The notes under the pieces are model-generated. The model did not search any database and had not been told where the DNA came from. It was given only the letters and a program-made list of their open reading frames with translations. A stretch of 6,169 nucleotides of DNA from contig CAZTWC010000234.1 in the NCBI GenBank assembly GCA_964617105.1, positions 1 through 6,169 on the forward strand. The letters are read 5' to 3'. Within the stretch, counting starts at the first letter, position 1. The number at the start of each line of letters is the position of its first letter. This DNA comes from CAZTWC01 sp964617105 [NCBI: uncultured Myxococcia bacterium] (GTDB taxonomy: Bacteria > CAZTWC01). Shown here piece by piece: positions 6,079-6,169 of this stretch. The position numbers and the translations under genes are program-made.

Positions 6079-6169
6079 CACCGCCGGCTAAAATTGTGTG
6101 CTATGATTAACCTAATTAACACCGCCGGCTAAAATTGTGTACTATGATTAACCTAATTAACACCGCCGG
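6074..6169. repeat. 41-bp tandem repeat array, open at the window edge
   Basis: Units begin at 6074, 6115 and 6156, each opening ATTAACACCGCCGG. The first two are complete and differ by a single G/A at unit position 27 (6100 versus 6141). The third is cut by the window end after 14 bases. The units abut directly, with no spacers. Each contains the GCCGGC palindrome and a TATGAT box. 41 is not a multiple of 3 and stops occur on both strands, so the array is non-coding. It ends 55 bp before the start codon of the first radical SAM gene. Confidence 0.9.

Noticed and set aside
6074-6169. CRISPR array
   Set aside because: The whole 41-bp unit repeats without any variable spacer, so this is a tandem repeat.

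Overview
The window looks like chromosomal DNA from a bacterium of moderate to low GC, about 40% by eye. Gene spacing is loose and the intergenic DNA is rich in repeats. Strong Shine-Dalgarno (SD) sites, a TTG start, C-rich REP-like hairpins, an AAA/DUF4143 ATPase and B12-dependent radical SAM enzymes would fit an anaerobic or sulfur-cycle Proteobacterium or Desulfobacterota. No rRNA, tRNA or universal marker gene is present, so this placement is only a weak inference.

Left part (1-1959). The first 73 bases are the start of a minus-strand gene that runs off the window, MKGKKLNTDF..., with a GAGG ribosome binding site. Next comes about 350 bp of structured non-coding DNA. It holds a 7-bp hairpin (191-211), a run of four C-tracts that reads as a G-quadruplex motif on the minus strand (301-330), and an overlapping perfect 15-bp palindrome (318-349). 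A small lysine-rich open frame (431-598, 55 aa, unknown) follows. After it comes a complete plus-strand gene for an ATPase with an N-terminal AAA_14 P-loop domain and a C-terminal DUF4143 domain that keeps PD-(D/E)XK-like residues.

Middle gap (1960-2333). This stretch has no convincing gene. It carries a perfect 10-bp inverted repeat (2029-2074) and several short protein-like frames without starts, possibly relics of an older insertion or gene.

Right part (2334-6169, minus strand). Two tandem, co-directional, clearly paralogous genes encode B12-binding-domain radical SAM enzymes of 585 and 590 aa. They align without gaps for about the first 400 residues. Both have the CxxxCxxC cluster motif at identical positions (C193, C197, C200), and both end in a roughly 65-residue domain that resembles the PqqD-like peptide-recognition (RRE) fold. 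The upstream gene (4261-6018) is preceded by 41-bp tandem repeats that continue past the window edge and touch a candidate promoter. The 154-bp spacer before the second gene holds a long imperfect inverted repeat, a perfect TATAAT and a strong SD in front of a TTG start, so the second gene may be controlled separately.

The most interesting unit is this duplicated B12-radical SAM pair with its putative recognition domain and repeat-bearing promoter region. It would suit a peptide or natural-product modification pathway. No precursor peptide is visible, so substrate and product are unknown.
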